Assembly (NCBI RefSeq): GCF_003968755.1
Contig: NZ_RYDL01000002.1
Span: 124,001 to 188,000 of the forward strand
Reading direction: 5' to 3'
Origin: Flavobacterium sp. RSP15
GTDB lineage: Bacteria > Bacteroidota > Bacteroidia > Flavobacteriales > Flavobacteriaceae
DNA: 64,000 bases
Under the pieces are notes generated by a model, which ran no database searches, was not told where the DNA came from, and was given only the letters and a program-made list of their open reading frames with translations. Shown here one piece after another: positions 35,755 through 42,911 of the stretch. The translations under genes were made by a program, and so were the position numbers. Position 1 is the stretch's first letter, and the number at the start of each line of letters is the position of its first letter.

Positions 35755-37668
35755 CTACAAGGTTTCTTTGAGCCATTTGAAAAATTCACCTTGCCAAACC
35801 TGCGCATTTTGAGGTTTCAGTACCCAGTGATTTTCTTCTGGGAAATACAAAAATCTACTTTTTATTCCTCGTAATTGTGCTGCTTGGAACGCTTCCTGTC
35901 CTTGTCCTATTGGTACACGAAAATCTTTTCCGCCTTGAATAATTAAAATAGGTTTGTTCCATTTCTCTACCAGAGTCATTGGGTTGAATGTCGTGTAAGT
36001 TTTTTGCGCTACAGCATTGTCTTTTTCCCAGTACGCACCGCCAAAATCCCAATTGCTGAAGAAAACTTCTTCGGTAGTTCCAAACATGCTTTGGGTGTTA
36101 AAAACACCATCATGGGCAATGAAGGTTTTGAATCGGTTGTTGTGCATTCCGGCCAGATAGAAAACAGAATACCCGCCGTAACTGGCACCAACGCATCCTA
36201 AACGAGTGGCATCAACATATTTTTCCTTAGCAACAGCATCAATCGCTGATAGGTAATCATCAATTACTTGTCCACCCCAGTCTTTGCTGATTTGCTCATT
36301 CCATTCCACGCCATGACCTTGCATTCCACGACGGTTAGGAGCCACAACAATATAGCCGTTGGCAGCCATCAGTTGTAAATTCCATCGGAAGGAATAAAAT
36401 TGTGTCAATGGAGATTGAGGTCCGCCTTGACAATACAAAAGCGTTGGGTATTTTTTTGAAGCATCAAAATTAGGAGGAAGAACCACCCAAACTAACATTT
36501 TTTTGCCATCTGTTGTCGTAACATATCTTCTTTCGGTTTTGCTTAACGCCAAAGAATTATAAATTGTAGTATTGACATTAGACAGTTGTTTCCAAGTCTT
36601 TTTCTTCAGATTATAAGAAAAAAGTTCTGCCGCATGATTCATGTCGGTTCTCGTTACAATGATATTATCACCGGAAAACCCAACTAAATCATTGACATCA
36701 AATTCTCCATTGGTAACTTGGCGAACGGTAATTGCTCCCGAAGCTTCTGGATTGGTCAGACCAGGAAAATTAACTTCAAACAACTGCTTTGTTCCGTCTA
36801 CAGGGGCAACAAAAAATATTTTTTTCCCGTCACTACTCCAGATAAAACTATCTACCGTTCCGTCCCAATTGGCCGTTAAGTTCATTTTCATTCCTTTGAA
36901 ACTAACTATCAGGTCGTTTTTATCTGCCTCATAGCCATCTCGTTTCATTTGCAACCAAGTCAAATTTCCGGTTGGAGAAAATTGTGGAGCGGTATCATAT
37001 CCAAGGTTTTCTTCGGTTCTATTGCTGGTTTTCCCAGTTTTCAGGTTGTATTCATAGATATTGGTGTTGGTAGAAAGAGCATAGTCAGTTCCTGCTTTTT
37101 TCTTGCTTACGTACAGAATACTTTTGCTGTCTGGCGACCAAATATAATCTTCATCACCACCAAAAGGTTTTTGTGGACTGTCGAAATTTTCGCCTTTCAG
37201 AATGTCAATTCCCATGGCGCCTTCTTTGTTTTCTTTATAAAAAACATGGTTGTATTTGCCTTCATTCCAGGCATCCCAATGACGATAATTCAATCCGTCA
37301 TAGATTTGAACATCTGATTTTACTAATTCTGGATAAAAATCTTTTCCATGAACGTTCTCCATTTTTACTTCTTCATTGTAAACGATATATTTCCCGTCAG
37401 GAGACCTGTTTTTATCTTTTAACAGGGCTGCGGTATCTTTTACTTCGGTTGGATTTCCGCCATTTACGGGTAAAGTGAAGAATTTTGTATCCGATTTATT
37501 TTCTTGAACAGAAGGAGTTGTTACTTTATACACTACATTTTTTCCATCTTTGGAAATGCCTAATGGTGTTACTCTTCCTAGTTTCCAGAGCAGTTCTGGA
37601 GTCATTACATTTTGTGCCATAGCAGTTAAACTCATCATTAATAAAGGTATAAATAGGAATTTGTTCAT
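35755..37668 (-). CDS. S9 family prolyl oligopeptidase/acylaminoacyl peptidase, secreted
   Basis: 637 residues with signal peptide (MNKFLFIPLLMMSLTAMAQ). N-terminal beta-propeller (WD-like, about 25-390; IWSPDSKSILYVS, IWSSDGKKIFFVA) and C-terminal alpha/beta hydrolase with catalytic Ser in GASYGGYS, Asp in IIQGGKDFRVP and His in EENHWVLKP. It hydrolyses oligopeptides after proline or related residues, probably in the periplasm. Monocistronic, with its own terminator. Confidence 0.93.
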   Translation of the reverse strand: MNKFLFIPLLMMSLTAMAQNVMTPELLWKLGRVTPLGISKDGKNVVYKVTTPSVQENKSDTKFFTLPVNGGNPTEVKDTAALLKDKNRSPDGKYIVYNEEVKMENVHGKDFYPELVKSDVQIYDGLNYRHWDAWNEGKYNHVFYKENKEGAMGIDILKGENFDSPQKPFGGDEDYIWSPDSKSILYVSKKKAGTDYALSTNTNIYEYNLKTGKTSNRTEENLGYDTAPQFSPTGNLTWLQMKRDGYEADKNDLIVSFKGMKMNLTANWDGTVDSFIWSSDGKKIFFVAPVDGTKQLFEVNFPGLTNPEASGAITVRQVTNGEFDVNDLVGFSGDNIIVTRTDMNHAAELFSYNLKKKTWKQLSNVNTTIYNSLALSKTERRYVTTTDGKKMLVWVVLPPNFDASKKYPTLLYCQGGPQSPLTQFYSFRWNLQLMAANGYIVVAPNRRGMQGHGVEWNEQISKDWGGQVIDDYLSAIDAVAKEKYVDATRLGCVGASYGGYSVFYLAGMHNNRFKTFIAHDGVFNTQSMFGTTEEVFFSNWDFGGAYWEKDNAVAQKTYTTFNPMTLVEKWNKPILIIQGGKDFRVPIGQGQEAFQAAQLRGIKSRFLYFPEENHWVLKPQNAQVWQGEFFKWLKETL

Positions 37669-37745
37669 TTTAATAATTTATTTTTTCGAATGCTAAAATT
37701 AGCCAATTTAATTTGATGTTTTTTTGTTTTTAATACTTGTTTTTT

Positions 37746-37870
37746 AGCCCCGATAAAAGTGGAAATCCTTTTGTTTTTTTCTTTAAAAAATAAAACATTA
37801 CTTCACACTACTTTTATTTTAATTGGAGTTCAGTGAATTTATTTAGAACGGATAGCGGTATTAGCTCCAA
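37746..37870. repeat. Dispersed flavobacterial repeat, near-complete copy
   Basis: About 125 nt from TAGCCCCGATAAAAGTGGAA to GGATAGCGGTATTAGCTCC, containing GGAGTTCAGTGAATTT (37825-37840) which also occurs at 5777-5792. Related pieces lie at 62527-62545 and 62743-62812. Confidence 0.6.
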
Positions 37871-37901
37871 AAAATTATTATTTTTATAAAAATATTTAAA
37901 C

Positions 37902-39014
37902 ATGGATTTGAGCTATTGGGAGTTGAAAAACTGGTTTACTGATGTAAATTATACCATCGTAGGAAGCGGTATTGTGGGCTTACATGCTGCATTACGCTTG
38001 CGCGAAAGATTCCCTGAAAGCAAAATTCTAGTGTTGGAAAAAGGAATGTTGCCGCAGGGCGCGAGTACTAAAAATGCCGGTTTTGCGTGTTTTGGAAGTC
38101 TCTCAGAAATCATCGATGATTTAAAATCCCACTCGGAAGAGGAAGTCATTCATCTCGTTCAAAAACGGTGGCAAGGCTTGCAGTTGTTGCGAAAAAGATT
38201 GGGTGATGACACGATAGATTTTAAACCGTACGGCGGATATGAGTTGTTTTTAAAAGCAGATGAAAGTAGCTATAATGAATGTGCTGGGAAATTACCATTT
38301 ATCAATGAAATCTTAAGACCACTTTTCAAAGCCGATGTTTTCGCCAAGGAAGTAAACTGTTTTGGGTTTAGCGGGATACAGGAATATTTAGTTTTCAATC
38401 CGTTTGAAGCACAAATAGATACCGGAAATATGATGCAGGCGTTGTTAAAAGAAGCGGTTTCTAAAAATATTTTAATCCTGAATCAACAAACCGTTACCTC
38501 CTATTTCGACAACGGGAATAAAGTGGAAGTGGCACTTGCTGATTTTAGTTTTAGTACCCAGAAAATACTGTTTGCAACAAATGGTTTTGCTAATACATTG
38601 ACAAATGGTGCGGTTAAACCGGCCAGAGCACAAGTTTTAATTACGGAGCCTATCAAAAACTTAAATATAAAAGGAACTTTTCACTTGGATAGAGGGTATT
38701 ATTATTTTAGGAATATTGGCGATAGAATACTACTGGGCGGAGGAAGAAATCTGGATTTTGAAACGGAAAATACAACTGAATTTGGACAAACAGAAATTGT
38801 CCAAAATAAATTGGAACAATTATTAAAAGAAGTAATTTTGCCGAATCAGGATTTCCAAATTGCGCACCGTTGGAGCGGCATTATGGGTGTTGGTAACAGC
38901 AAAAGTCCTATCGTTTCACAACTGTCAGATAATGTCTATTGCGGTGTACGATTGGGTGGAATGGGAGTGGCAATAGGGAGTTTAATTGGAACAGAATTAG
39001 CAGATTTAGTATAA
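37902..39014 (+). CDS. FAD-dependent amino-acid oxidase-like oxidoreductase
   Basis: 370 residues of the DAO/GlpO fold: FAD motif YTIVGSGIVGLHAALRLRERFPESKILVLEKG (about 17-48), GASTKNAGFACFGS as in glycine oxidase and related enzymes, and a C-terminal SGIMGVG...GVRLGGMGVAIGS FAD-capping region. Substrate is unknown; an amine or amino acid is expected. Its stop overlaps the start of mtgA (TAATG), so the two are translationally coupled. Confidence 0.88.
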   Translation: MDLSYWELKNWFTDVNYTIVGSGIVGLHAALRLRERFPESKILVLEKGMLPQGASTKNAGFACFGSLSEIIDDLKSHSEEEVIHLVQKRWQGLQLLRKRLGDDTIDFKPYGGYELFLKADESSYNECAGKLPFINEILRPLFKADVFAKEVNCFGFSGIQEYLVFNPFEAQIDTGNMMQALLKEAVSKNILILNQQTVTSYFDNGNKVEVALADFSFSTQKILFATNGFANTLTNGAVKPARAQVLITEPIKNLNIKGTFHLDRGYYYFRNIGDRILLGGGRNLDFETENTTEFGQTEIVQNKLEQLLKEVILPNQDFQIAHRWSGIMGVGNSKSPIVSQLSDNVYCGVRLGGMGVAIGSLIGTELADLV

Positions 39015-39760
39015 TGGCAACGAAAATAACACCCAGGAAATCAAAACAACCCATTAAAAAAGAAACAACCTCTTTTATGAGCAAACTAATTCGTTTTTTA
39101 TTCAAAATATTGTTATGGTTCATCGGACTCTCTTTATTTTTTGTGGTATTTTTTAAATTTGTACCCGTTCCGTTTACCCCATTAATGGTGATTCGTGCAA
39201 TTGAAAATAAAACTGCAGGAAAAGAAGTTTTCTTCAGCCACGACTGGGAACCTATTGAAAACATCTCGATGAATCTTCAAAAAGCCGTGATTGCCAGTGA
39301 AGATGGAACGTTCCTGAAACATAATGGTTTTGATTTTGTAGCCATGCAAAAAGCGTATAAAAGCAATGAACGAGGCCGAAGAATAAAAGGAGGAAGCACA
39401 ATATCACAACAAACGGCCAAAAACGTATTTCTTTGGCAAGGCCGCAGTTATTTGAGAAAAGGATTGGAAGCATATTTCACTCTTCTGATTGAAATCATTT
39501 GGGGAAAGGAACGCATTATGGAAGTCTACTTGAACAGTATCGAAATGGGGAATGGTGTCTATGGAGCTCAAGCAGCCACTGAACATTGGTATCGAAAAGA
39601 TGCTTCCAGTTTAACACTAATCCAGGCTGCAGGAATAGCCGCGATATTACCCAATCCAAGAAAATATTCGGCGACTAGTTCTTCCACGTATATCAACAGG
39701 CGAAAAGCTAAAATTGTACGCGTGATGCGACAAGTAGGAAAAATTGAATATCCAAAATAG
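39014..39760 (+). CDS. mtgA: Monofunctional peptidoglycan transglycosylase
   Basis: 248 residues from MATKITPRK, chosen because ATG overlaps the preceding stop as TAATG; an upstream ATG at 38939 would overlap 25 codons of the oxidase gene. One membrane segment (LIRFLFKILLWFIGLSLFFVVFF) and a GT51 domain with catalytic Glu in ASEDGTFLKHNGFDF and KGGSTISQQTAKNVFLW. It polymerises lipid II glycan strands in the periplasm. Terminator follows. Confidence 0.94.
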   Translation: MATKITPRKSKQPIKKETTSFMSKLIRFLFKILLWFIGLSLFFVVFFKFVPVPFTPLMVIRAIENKTAGKEVFFSHDWEPIENISMNLQKAVIASEDGTFLKHNGFDFVAMQKAYKSNERGRRIKGGSTISQQTAKNVFLWQGRSYLRKGLEAYFTLLIEIIWGKERIMEVYLNSIEMGNGVYGAQAATEHWYRKDASSLTLIQAAGIAAILPNPRKYSATSSSTYINRRKAKIVRVMRQVGKIEYPK

Positions 39761-39803
39761 TTTTTAGCAGTCTTAAAAAGTAATCAGATAATTTCTAAAA
39801 ATA

Positions 39804-39845
39804 AAAAACCGTAAACTCTTAATTAAAAGATTTTACGGTTTTGTT
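39804..39845 (+). terminator. Terminator after mtgA
   Basis: Stem AAAACCGTAAA / TTTACGGTTTT with an inner TCTT/AAGA pairing and T-run. On the minus strand it may also have been the original tRNA-Ala terminator, since the displaced tRNA 3' half abuts it. Confidence 0.85.
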
Positions 39846-39847
39846 TT

Positions 39848-39890
39848 GTGGAGAATACCGGATTCGAACCGGTCACCCCTTGCCTGCCAG
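39848..39890 (-). repeat. Islet B att-like repeat, displaced tRNA-Ala 3' half
   Basis: 43 nt identical to 41682-41724: from the tRNA-Ala anticodon loop to the 3' end. The flanking base after the discriminator A reads ACAAAA rather than ACCA, so this copy lacks CCA. The 5' half of the tRNA is absent. Confidence 0.9.
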
Positions 39891-39978
39891 TAGAATCTAT
39901 ATTTTAAGAATACCTTATTTTACTGGGGTTAATGTTTTTTAAGTAATGCAAAATCATACATTTTCAAGCATTTTGCCA

Positions 39979-39997
39979 CTCATTAAGTACACTTAGA
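39979..39997 (+). repeat. Islet B inner direct repeat, left
   Basis: CTCATTAAGTACACTTAGA, matching CTCAATAAGTACACTTAGA at 41618-41636 with one change. Positions just inside both tRNA repeats suggest recombinase-binding or element-end sites. Confidence 0.8.
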
Positions 39998-40050
39998 TTA
40001 ATGTGTTGTAAATCGAGATAACTATTAAAAATTATTGCCAATTAATATCT

Positions 40051-40096
40051 ATTGTTAGCCAAATCTCAATATTATTTAATACATTTGGCTAACAAT
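40051..40096 (+). repeat. Perfect palindrome upstream of islet B ATPase
   Basis: Arms ATTGTTAGCCAAAT and ATTTGGCTAACAAT (14 of 14) with an 18-nt centre, ending 12 bp before the ATG at 40109. Could be an operator, an RNA hairpin over the start or an element-end structure. Confidence 0.85.
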
Positions 40097-40108
40097 AAAA
40101 ACACTTTT

Positions 40109-41521
40109 ATGAAAAAAGTTATAGGAAGAGAAAAGGAAATAGAATTATTACATCACGCTATCGGTTCTGATAAGTCAGAGTTAATAGCGATATATGGAAG
40201 AAGACGTGTTGGAAAAACTTTTTTAATTCGTGAAACTTTTTCTAAAGAAATGATTTTTGAAGTTTCGGGAATTCCTGATGGAAGTTTTAAAGAACAATTG
40301 ATGAACTTTCATATTGAACTTTCTAAAAAATATACACATCCAACCAAGACAACCATACCAATAAATTGGATGGAAGCTTTTGCACTATTAGGAGACTATA
40401 TTGACACTTTAAAAAAATCAACCAAAAAAGTCATTTTTATAGATGAATTCCCTTGGATTTATACTCACAAGTCAAAATTTATACAAATGTTTAGTCACTT
40501 TTGGAATAGCTATTGCACAAAACGAAATGATTTGATTGTTGTAATATGTGGCTCTTCTGCTTCGTTTATGGTTAATAAAGTAATTAATGATAAAAAAGGC
40601 TTACATAATAGGATAACAATACCGATAAGATTGTTGCCTTTTAATCTTTATGAAACTGAACTTTTTCTAAAATCCAAAAAAATTAATTTAGATAGATATT
40701 CCTATCTTCAATTGTATATGGCTATTGGAGGCATTCCTCATTATTTGGAAAAAATTAACCCAGGGGACAGTGTTCCTGTAGCAATTGATAGGCTATGTTT
40801 CCAAAAAAATGGTGTTTTAGTAAATGAATTTAATCAAATTTTTGCTTCTTTATTTGAGAATTCTGAAAATCACATGAGAATAATTGAAGCTTTAGCCTCA
40901 ACCCAAAAAGGGATGTTAAGACAGGAATTGATAGATAAGTCAAAAATTCCTTCTGGCGGTACTCTATCAAAAACGATTCAAGAACTAATTGAATCTGGAT
41001 TCATTTCTGAATATTTTCCCTACGATAAAAAAACAAAAGACACTCTTTATAGGCTGTCAGATGAATACTCTCTTTTCTATTTTAAATTTATTAAAAACAA
41101 CTTAAGTTCAAGTTGGACAAGTCTTTTTACTTCTAGGAGTTATATATCATGGGGAGGTTTTGCATTTGAAACGTTATGTCTTAAACATATTGACCAAATA
41201 TTAAAAAAACTAGGATTAATAGGCATCGATAGTAAAAGCTCCAGTTGGAGAAATAAAAATGCTCAAATTGATTTACTTATAGCAAGAAGTGACCGTAGTA
41301 TTAATATTTGTGAAATGAAATTTTCTGTAAATGAATTTGTTATTGACAAATCTTATGCTGAAAATATTCGAAAAAAGAAAAGTGAATTTAAGAAAGAAAC
41401 ATTAACAAGGGATAATTTATTTATCACATTCGTTACAACTTTTGGAGTTAAAAATAATGCTTATAGCAATGAAGTTATGGATAATGAAGTTACGATGGAT
41501 AGTTTATTTGAAAAAATATAG
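40109..41521 (+). CDS. P-loop ATPase with DUF234 / PD-(D/E)XK-like C-terminus
   Basis: 470 residues from MKKVIGREKEIELLHHAI; an ATG 57 bp upstream lies inside a palindrome and would add a non-family leader. Walker A GRRRVGKT (30-37), Walker B VIFIDE (108-113), sensor VVICGSSASFM, winged helix (MLRQELIDKSKIPSGGTLSKTIQEL, 269-293). C-terminal Asp388 (AQIDLLI) and Glu402-x-Lys404 (ICEMKF) with Glu354 (AFETLC) form a PD-(D/E)XK set. This is the archaeal-type ATPase + DUF234 family. The coding sequence looks more A/T-rich than its neighbours. Lone gene of a tRNA-flanked islet; function unknown. Confidence 0.88.
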   Translation: MKKVIGREKEIELLHHAIGSDKSELIAIYGRRRVGKTFLIRETFSKEMIFEVSGIPDGSFKEQLMNFHIELSKKYTHPTKTTIPINWMEAFALLGDYIDTLKKSTKKVIFIDEFPWIYTHKSKFIQMFSHFWNSYCTKRNDLIVVICGSSASFMVNKVINDKKGLHNRITIPIRLLPFNLYETELFLKSKKINLDRYSYLQLYMAIGGIPHYLEKINPGDSVPVAIDRLCFQKNGVLVNEFNQIFASLFENSENHMRIIEALASTQKGMLRQELIDKSKIPSGGTLSKTIQELIESGFISEYFPYDKKTKDTLYRLSDEYSLFYFKFIKNNLSSSWTSLFTSRSYISWGGFAFETLCLKHIDQILKKLGLIGIDSKSSSWRNKNAQIDLLIARSDRSINICEMKFSVNEFVIDKSYAENIRKKKSEFKKETLTRDNLFITFVTTFGVKNNAYSNEVMDNEVTMDSLFEKI

Positions 41522-41532
41522 CTTTTCAATAA

Positions 41533-41582
41533 TTATTAGCAGCCAAAAGTAATGATTAAAATCCATTTTTGGCTACCAATAA
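41533..41582 (+). repeat. Imperfect palindrome downstream of islet B ATPase
   Basis: Arms TTATTAGCAGCCAAAA and TTTTGGCTACCAATAA (14 of 16 complementary). Its right arm aligns with the upstream palindrome (ATTGGTAGCCAAAA vs ATTGTTAGCCAAAT), so the gene is bracketed by related structures. Confidence 0.75.
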
Positions 41583-41617
41583 AATCCATTCTCATACTCA
41601 CTAATGAAGAAAGCACG

Positions 41618-41636
41618 CTCAATAAGTACACTTAGA
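41618..41636 (+). repeat. Islet B inner direct repeat, right
   Basis: CTCAATAAGTACACTTAGA, partner of 39979-39997. Confidence 0.8.
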
Positions 41637-41641
41637 CTCCA

Positions 41642-41673
41642 TAAAAAAAGCCTCACATTGCTGTAAGGCTTGG
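41642..41673 (-). terminator. Terminator of tRNA-Ala
   Basis: On the minus strand: AAGCCTTACAG / TGTGAGGCTT with loop around CAA, then seven T. It resembles the terminator following the CAU tRNA at 22782-22813. Confidence 0.75.
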
Positions 41674-41679
41674 TATTAC

Positions 41680-41756
41680 TGGTGGAGAATACCGGATTCG
41701 AACCGGTCACCCCTTGCCTGCCAGGCAAGTACTCTAGCCAAATGAGCTAATCCCCC
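41680..41756 (-). tRNA. tRNA-Ala (GGC anticodon)
   Basis: On the minus strand: acceptor GGGGGAT / ATTCTCC (with G-T pairs), D-arm GCTCATTTGGCTAGAGT, anticodon arm CTTGC-CTGGCAG-GCAAG (GGC, Ala), T-arm ACCGG-TTCGAAT-CCGGT, discriminator A and an encoded CCA. The 3' half is the one shared with the fragment at 39848-39890. Confidence 0.93.
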
Positions 41757-41881
41757 AAACTAGTTCGCAAATATAACATATAAATTTCCCAAAAAGCAAA
41801 TTTCAAAATACAAATCCATTCTATTTGAAAAAAAGTCAAATCCTCCTTTACTTTTTTTAACTTTACATCAAAATCCCCACT

Positions 41882-42649
41882 ATGGTATCAGAAAACCCAA
41901 TAGGTTCGCTCTTCACAACTATTGATAATAAAATTGCAACCGTTACATTTGCTCATCCTTCAAGTAATTCTTTTCCGAGAGAATTGTTAGATCGACTCAC
42001 TACTGAATTCAATAATTTAAGTGCCGATCCAGCCGTTTCGGTGATAGTTATACAAAGTGAAGGCTCGGGTGCTTTTTGTGCGGGTGCTTCTTTTGATGAA
42101 CTTTTAGCTGTTTCGGATGAAGAAGCAGGAACACAATTTTTTTCTGGATTTGCGCATTTGATCAATGCAATGCGTTCATGTTCCAAGCTTATCGTCGGGC
42201 GCATTCATGGAAAAGCAGTTGGTGGAGGCGTAGGAATTACTTCCGCCTGTGATTATGCATTGGCTACAAAAAATGCATCAATAAAACTATCAGAATTGGC
42301 CATCGGAATTGGTCCCTTTGTAATAGAACCTGTCGTTTCGAAGAAAATCGGAAAAACGGCAATGGCCGAAATGACCCTCGCAGCCCATGAATGGAAAACC
42401 ACTGATTGGGCGGTAGCCAAAGGATTATACGCTAATACTTTTGAAACCATAACAGAACTGGATGCCGCAATAGCTGATTTCACTGGTAAATTATCCGGTT
42501 ACAATCCAGAAGCTTTATTGGAGATGAAAAAGGTTTTCTGGGAAGGAACGCAACATTGGGATACATTGTTGATAGAACGCGCCACGATTTCGGGTAAATT
42601 GGTGTTGTCTGATTTTACCAGAAAAGCATTGTCCCAATTCAAAAAGTGA
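41882..42649 (+). CDS. Enoyl-CoA hydratase/isomerase family protein
   Basis: 255 residues of the crotonase fold. Oxyanion-hole segments: SEGSGAFCAGASFDEL (about 60-75) and GRIHGKAVGGGVGITSACDYALAT (103-126). One of the two usual catalytic Glu positions appears replaced (SELAIGIGPFVIEPV), so the exact reaction (hydratase, isomerase or other) is open. Probably fatty-acid or amino-acid catabolism. Lone gene with a hairpin downstream. Confidence 0.86.
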   Translation: MVSENPIGSLFTTIDNKIATVTFAHPSSNSFPRELLDRLTTEFNNLSADPAVSVIVIQSEGSGAFCAGASFDELLAVSDEEAGTQFFSGFAHLINAMRSCSKLIVGRIHGKAVGGGVGITSACDYALATKNASIKLSELAIGIGPFVIEPVVSKKIGKTAMAEMTLAAHEWKTTDWAVAKGLYANTFETITELDAAIADFTGKLSGYNPEALLEMKKVFWEGTQHWDTLLIERATISGKLVLSDFTRKALSQFKK

Positions 42650-42707
42650 TTTTCTCAGGATTTATTCTGAATTTATTTCAGGAGCTATTTCCTGCTGTAC
42701 ACTATAT

Positions 42708-42744
42708 CTTTTTATAAGGTAAAAAAAAATCACCTTATAAAAAG
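42708..42744. terminator. Hairpin after the hydratase gene
   Basis: Perfect 13-bp stem CTTTTTATAAGGT / ACCTTATAAAAAG with an A-rich loop. No long T-run follows, so it may be a terminator or an RNA-stabilising repeat. Confidence 0.55.
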
Positions 42745-42821
42745 GATGCCGTTTCCATCAGGGCTAAAACATTTGTGAATTATCAAATTCGGATTACAAA
42801 CAAAATAATTTCATCCTATCT

Positions 42822-42851
42822 CCCTCCACTTTGGGGAGGGTTGGGGAGGGA
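42822..42851. repeat. CCCTCC...GGGGAGGGTTGGGGAGGG repeat
   Basis: TCCCTCCACTTTGGGGAGGG followed by TTGGGGAGGG, a G-rich inverted intergenic motif common in Bacteroidota. Sits upstream of queD. Confidence 0.6.
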
Positions 42852-42885
42852 AAATATTTACATCCCATTTCTCATATCAATTTGC

Positions 42886-42893
42886 TAAATTTG
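42886..42893 (+). promoter_or_regulatory. Putative -7 element TAAATTTG for queD-lpxH
   Basis: Matches TAnnTTTG, 18 nt before the ATG at 42912. No clear -33. Confidence 0.45.
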
Positions 42894-42911
42894 CATCAAA
42901 ATTAAACTCCA

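Larger units (their letters stand above)
39761..40108. other. Noncoding left part of islet B
   Basis: Contains the mtgA terminator, the 43-nt tRNA-Ala fragment, a 19-nt direct repeat and a perfect palindrome just before the ATPase gene. No coding sequence. Confidence 0.7.
39848..41756. mobile_element. Islet B: tRNA-Ala-anchored element with one ATPase gene
   Basis: Bounded by a displaced tRNA-Ala 3' half (39848-39890) and the intact tRNA (41680-41756), with 1,791 bp of unique sequence. Inner 19-nt direct repeats (39979-39997, 41618-41636; 18 of 19 identical) and related palindromes flank the single gene, a DUF234-type ATPase. No recombinase is present. Same configuration as islet A, at a different tRNA and with identity starting in the anticodon loop instead of the T-loop. 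Confidence 0.78.
41522..41881. other. Right part of islet B, tRNA-Ala and spacer
   Basis: Holds a second, imperfect palindrome, the right 19-nt repeat, the tRNA terminator, tRNA-Ala and an A/T-rich spacer (41757-41881) before the hydratase gene. No coding sequence. Confidence 0.7.

Noticed and set aside
38939..39013. Upstream start for mtgA adding 25 residues
   Set aside because: It would overlap the C-terminal coding region of the FAD oxidase in another frame; the TAATG overlap at 39012-39016 gives the family-like N-terminus.
39848..39890. Possible second tRNA-Ala gene
   Set aside because: The 5' half is missing and the sequence after the anticodon loop diverges into A/T-rich DNA.
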